Shown: piece after piece, positions 5,723-6,493 of the stretch | Position numbering within the stretch: position 1 is the first letter of the stretch | Layout of the letters: each line of letters opens with the position of its first letter | Assembly: GCA_030043395.1 (NCBI GenBank) | Contig: JASHXW010000588.1 | Span: forward strand, 1 to 6,493 | Length of the DNA stretch: 6,493 nucleotides | Direction: 5' to 3' | Origin: Streptosporangiaceae bacterium | GTDB taxonomy: Bacteria; Actinomycetota; Actinomycetes; Streptosporangiales; Streptosporangiaceae | Notes under the pieces: model-generated | Told to the model about the DNA's origin: nothing | The model's input: the letters and a program-made list of their open reading frames with translations, nothing else | The model's database searches: none | Program-made: the position numbers and the translations under genes

Positions 5723-6367
5723 GTGGATGTTGAGCGGGAGAAGCAAGCCGCCGCCGAGGCGGCGGCGCTGCTCGTCGAGGACGGCATGCGGGTCGGGCTG
5801 GGGACCGGGACAACGGCGGCTTACCTGCTTCCGGCGCTCGCGCGCCGGAAGCTGTCGCTGCGGTGCGTCGCGACATCAGTGCACACCGCGCAGGCCGCGA
5901 CCAAGCTCGGCCTGGCCGTCGAGCAGTTCGAGGGCCTTGACCACCTCGACATCGCGATCGACGGGGCCGACCAGATCGAGCCGGATGGCTGGCTAGTCAA
6001 GGGCGGCGGAGGCGCGCACACCCGGGAGAAGATCGTCGCGGCCGCCGCAGATTGCTTCGTCGTCATCGCCGATTCCACCAAGCCCGTTGACATCCTGCAC
6101 CCGCCGATCCCCGTCGAGTTGCTGACATTCGGCTTGCCTGCCACGATGCGCCGGCTCGGGCAGGTGACTCTTCGCGACTGCCCGCCGAGTCCCGACGGCG
6201 GCCTGATCGGTGACTACCACGGCTCGGCAGAGCGTCCAGCGGAGCTGGCGGCAATGCTGTCAGCGACACCCGGACTGATCGGTCATGGCCTCTTTGAGCC
6301 CGAGCTCGTCTCGGTCATCCTGATCGGCCGGGGCGACGAGGTTGAGCGCCGCGACCTGCGGGCGTAA
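5723..6367 (+). CDS. rpiA: Ribose-5-phosphate isomerase A
   Basis: A 214-residue cytoplasmic enzyme interconverting ribose 5-phosphate and ribulose 5-phosphate, joining the oxidative and non-oxidative branches of the pentose phosphate pathway. Motifs are intact: VGLGTGTTAAYLLPAL (24-39), the phosphate loop, with Thr where many homologues have Ser; LDIAIDGADQI (75-85) with the DGAD active-site Asp pair (Asp80, Asp83); LVKGGGGAHTREK (91-103) with Lys93 and the catalytic Glu102; and HGLF (188-191). GTG 5723 was chosen because MDVEREKQAAAEAAA matches the expected N-terminal helix. The frame is open far upstream, through the antisense of zwf, but residues before 5723 are not family-like. There is no Shine-Dalgarno. 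Many actinobacteria use the unrelated RpiB for this step, so an RpiA here is notable but not rare. It is divergent from zwf, suggesting joint control of the pathway. Confidence 0.94.
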   Translation: MDVEREKQAAAEAAALLVEDGMRVGLGTGTTAAYLLPALARRKLSLRCVATSVHTAQAATKLGLAVEQFEGLDHLDIAIDGADQIEPDGWLVKGGGGAHTREKIVAAAADCFVVIADSTKPVDILHPPIPVELLTFGLPATMRRLGQVTLRDCPPSPDGGLIGDYHGSAERPAELAAMLSATPGLIGHGLFEPELVSVILIGRGDEVERRDLRA

Positions 6368-6493
6368 GGACGGGCGATCCATGATCTCGTGGACTTCGCC
6401 GGCGAATGTGCCGACCAGGTCTTCGGGATGAGCGACCGCGCCGCGCAACCGGCTGCGCACCGCCTGCGTCTACCTGGCATGAGCACACTGGGC
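6368..6493. other. Unassigned tail after rpiA
   Basis: The last 126 bases hold no gene I can support. In the same frame as rpiA, the sequence after its TAA stays open to the window edge; from GTG 6389 it would read MDFAGECADQVFGMSDR and on, which could be the start of a partial gene. There is no Shine-Dalgarno in front of it. Minus-strand frames also run through the segment into the 3' end of rpiA but are short, and I see no recognisable family. No terminator-like hairpin with a T-tract follows rpiA. Confidence 0.3.

Noticed and set aside
6260..6460. Minus-strand frame containing AHPEDLVGTFAGEVHEIMD, which at first looked like the end of a real protein.
   Set aside because: A stop lies just upstream at 6470-6472, the start has no Shine-Dalgarno, about half of it is antisense to the conserved end of rpiA, and I recognise no family.

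Overview
The window is high-GC DNA with GTG and ATG starts, strong third-position G/C bias and protein sequences of actinobacterial character. The most telling protein is a glutamate-cysteine-ligase-type enzyme of the form common in Streptomyces and relatives. I infer an actinomycete chromosome and cannot name the species. Nothing suggests a mobile element, phage, CRISPR array or RNA gene. It reads as an ordinary metabolic region, and I did not find a convincing new system.

Layout. (1) 3-161, plus strand: the C-terminal end of a protein, possibly a TetR-type regulator. (2) 162-320: a gap of GC-rich imperfect repeats and hairpins between two convergent genes, probably acting as terminator for both. 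(3) 321-1016, minus strand: a four-helix membrane protein with a disordered Ser/Ala/Gly-rich tail. (4) 1118-1378 and 1388-2554, plus strand: an 86-residue protein of unknown function, then a PatB/MalY-type PLP-dependent C-S lyase. (5) 2644-4122, plus strand: a GCS2-family glutamate-cysteine ligase with a clear ribosome binding site. (6) 4157-5617, minus strand: glucose-6-phosphate dehydrogenase (zwf), convergent with the ligase. (7) 5723-6367, plus strand: ribose-5-phosphate isomerase A (rpiA), divergent from zwf across about 105 bases. (8) 6368-6493: a tail with no assignable gene.

Two functional themes are visible. The C-S lyase (splits cystathionine or cysteine-type thioethers) and the glutamate-cysteine ligase homologue (would consume cysteine) sit side by side, which suggests sulfur amino acid or thiol metabolism. 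The zwf/rpiA pair supplies NADPH and pentose phosphates through the oxidative pentose phosphate pathway. NADPH also serves thiol reduction, so a link between the halves is conceivable, but nothing in the sequence demonstrates it.

A recurring feature is translation initiation. Two genes (the membrane protein and the ligase) have good Shine-Dalgarno sequences. The 86-residue gene, the lyase, zwf and rpiA have none, and several have a TA-containing -10-like hexamer only a few bases before the likely start, which suggests leaderless or near-leaderless mRNAs.
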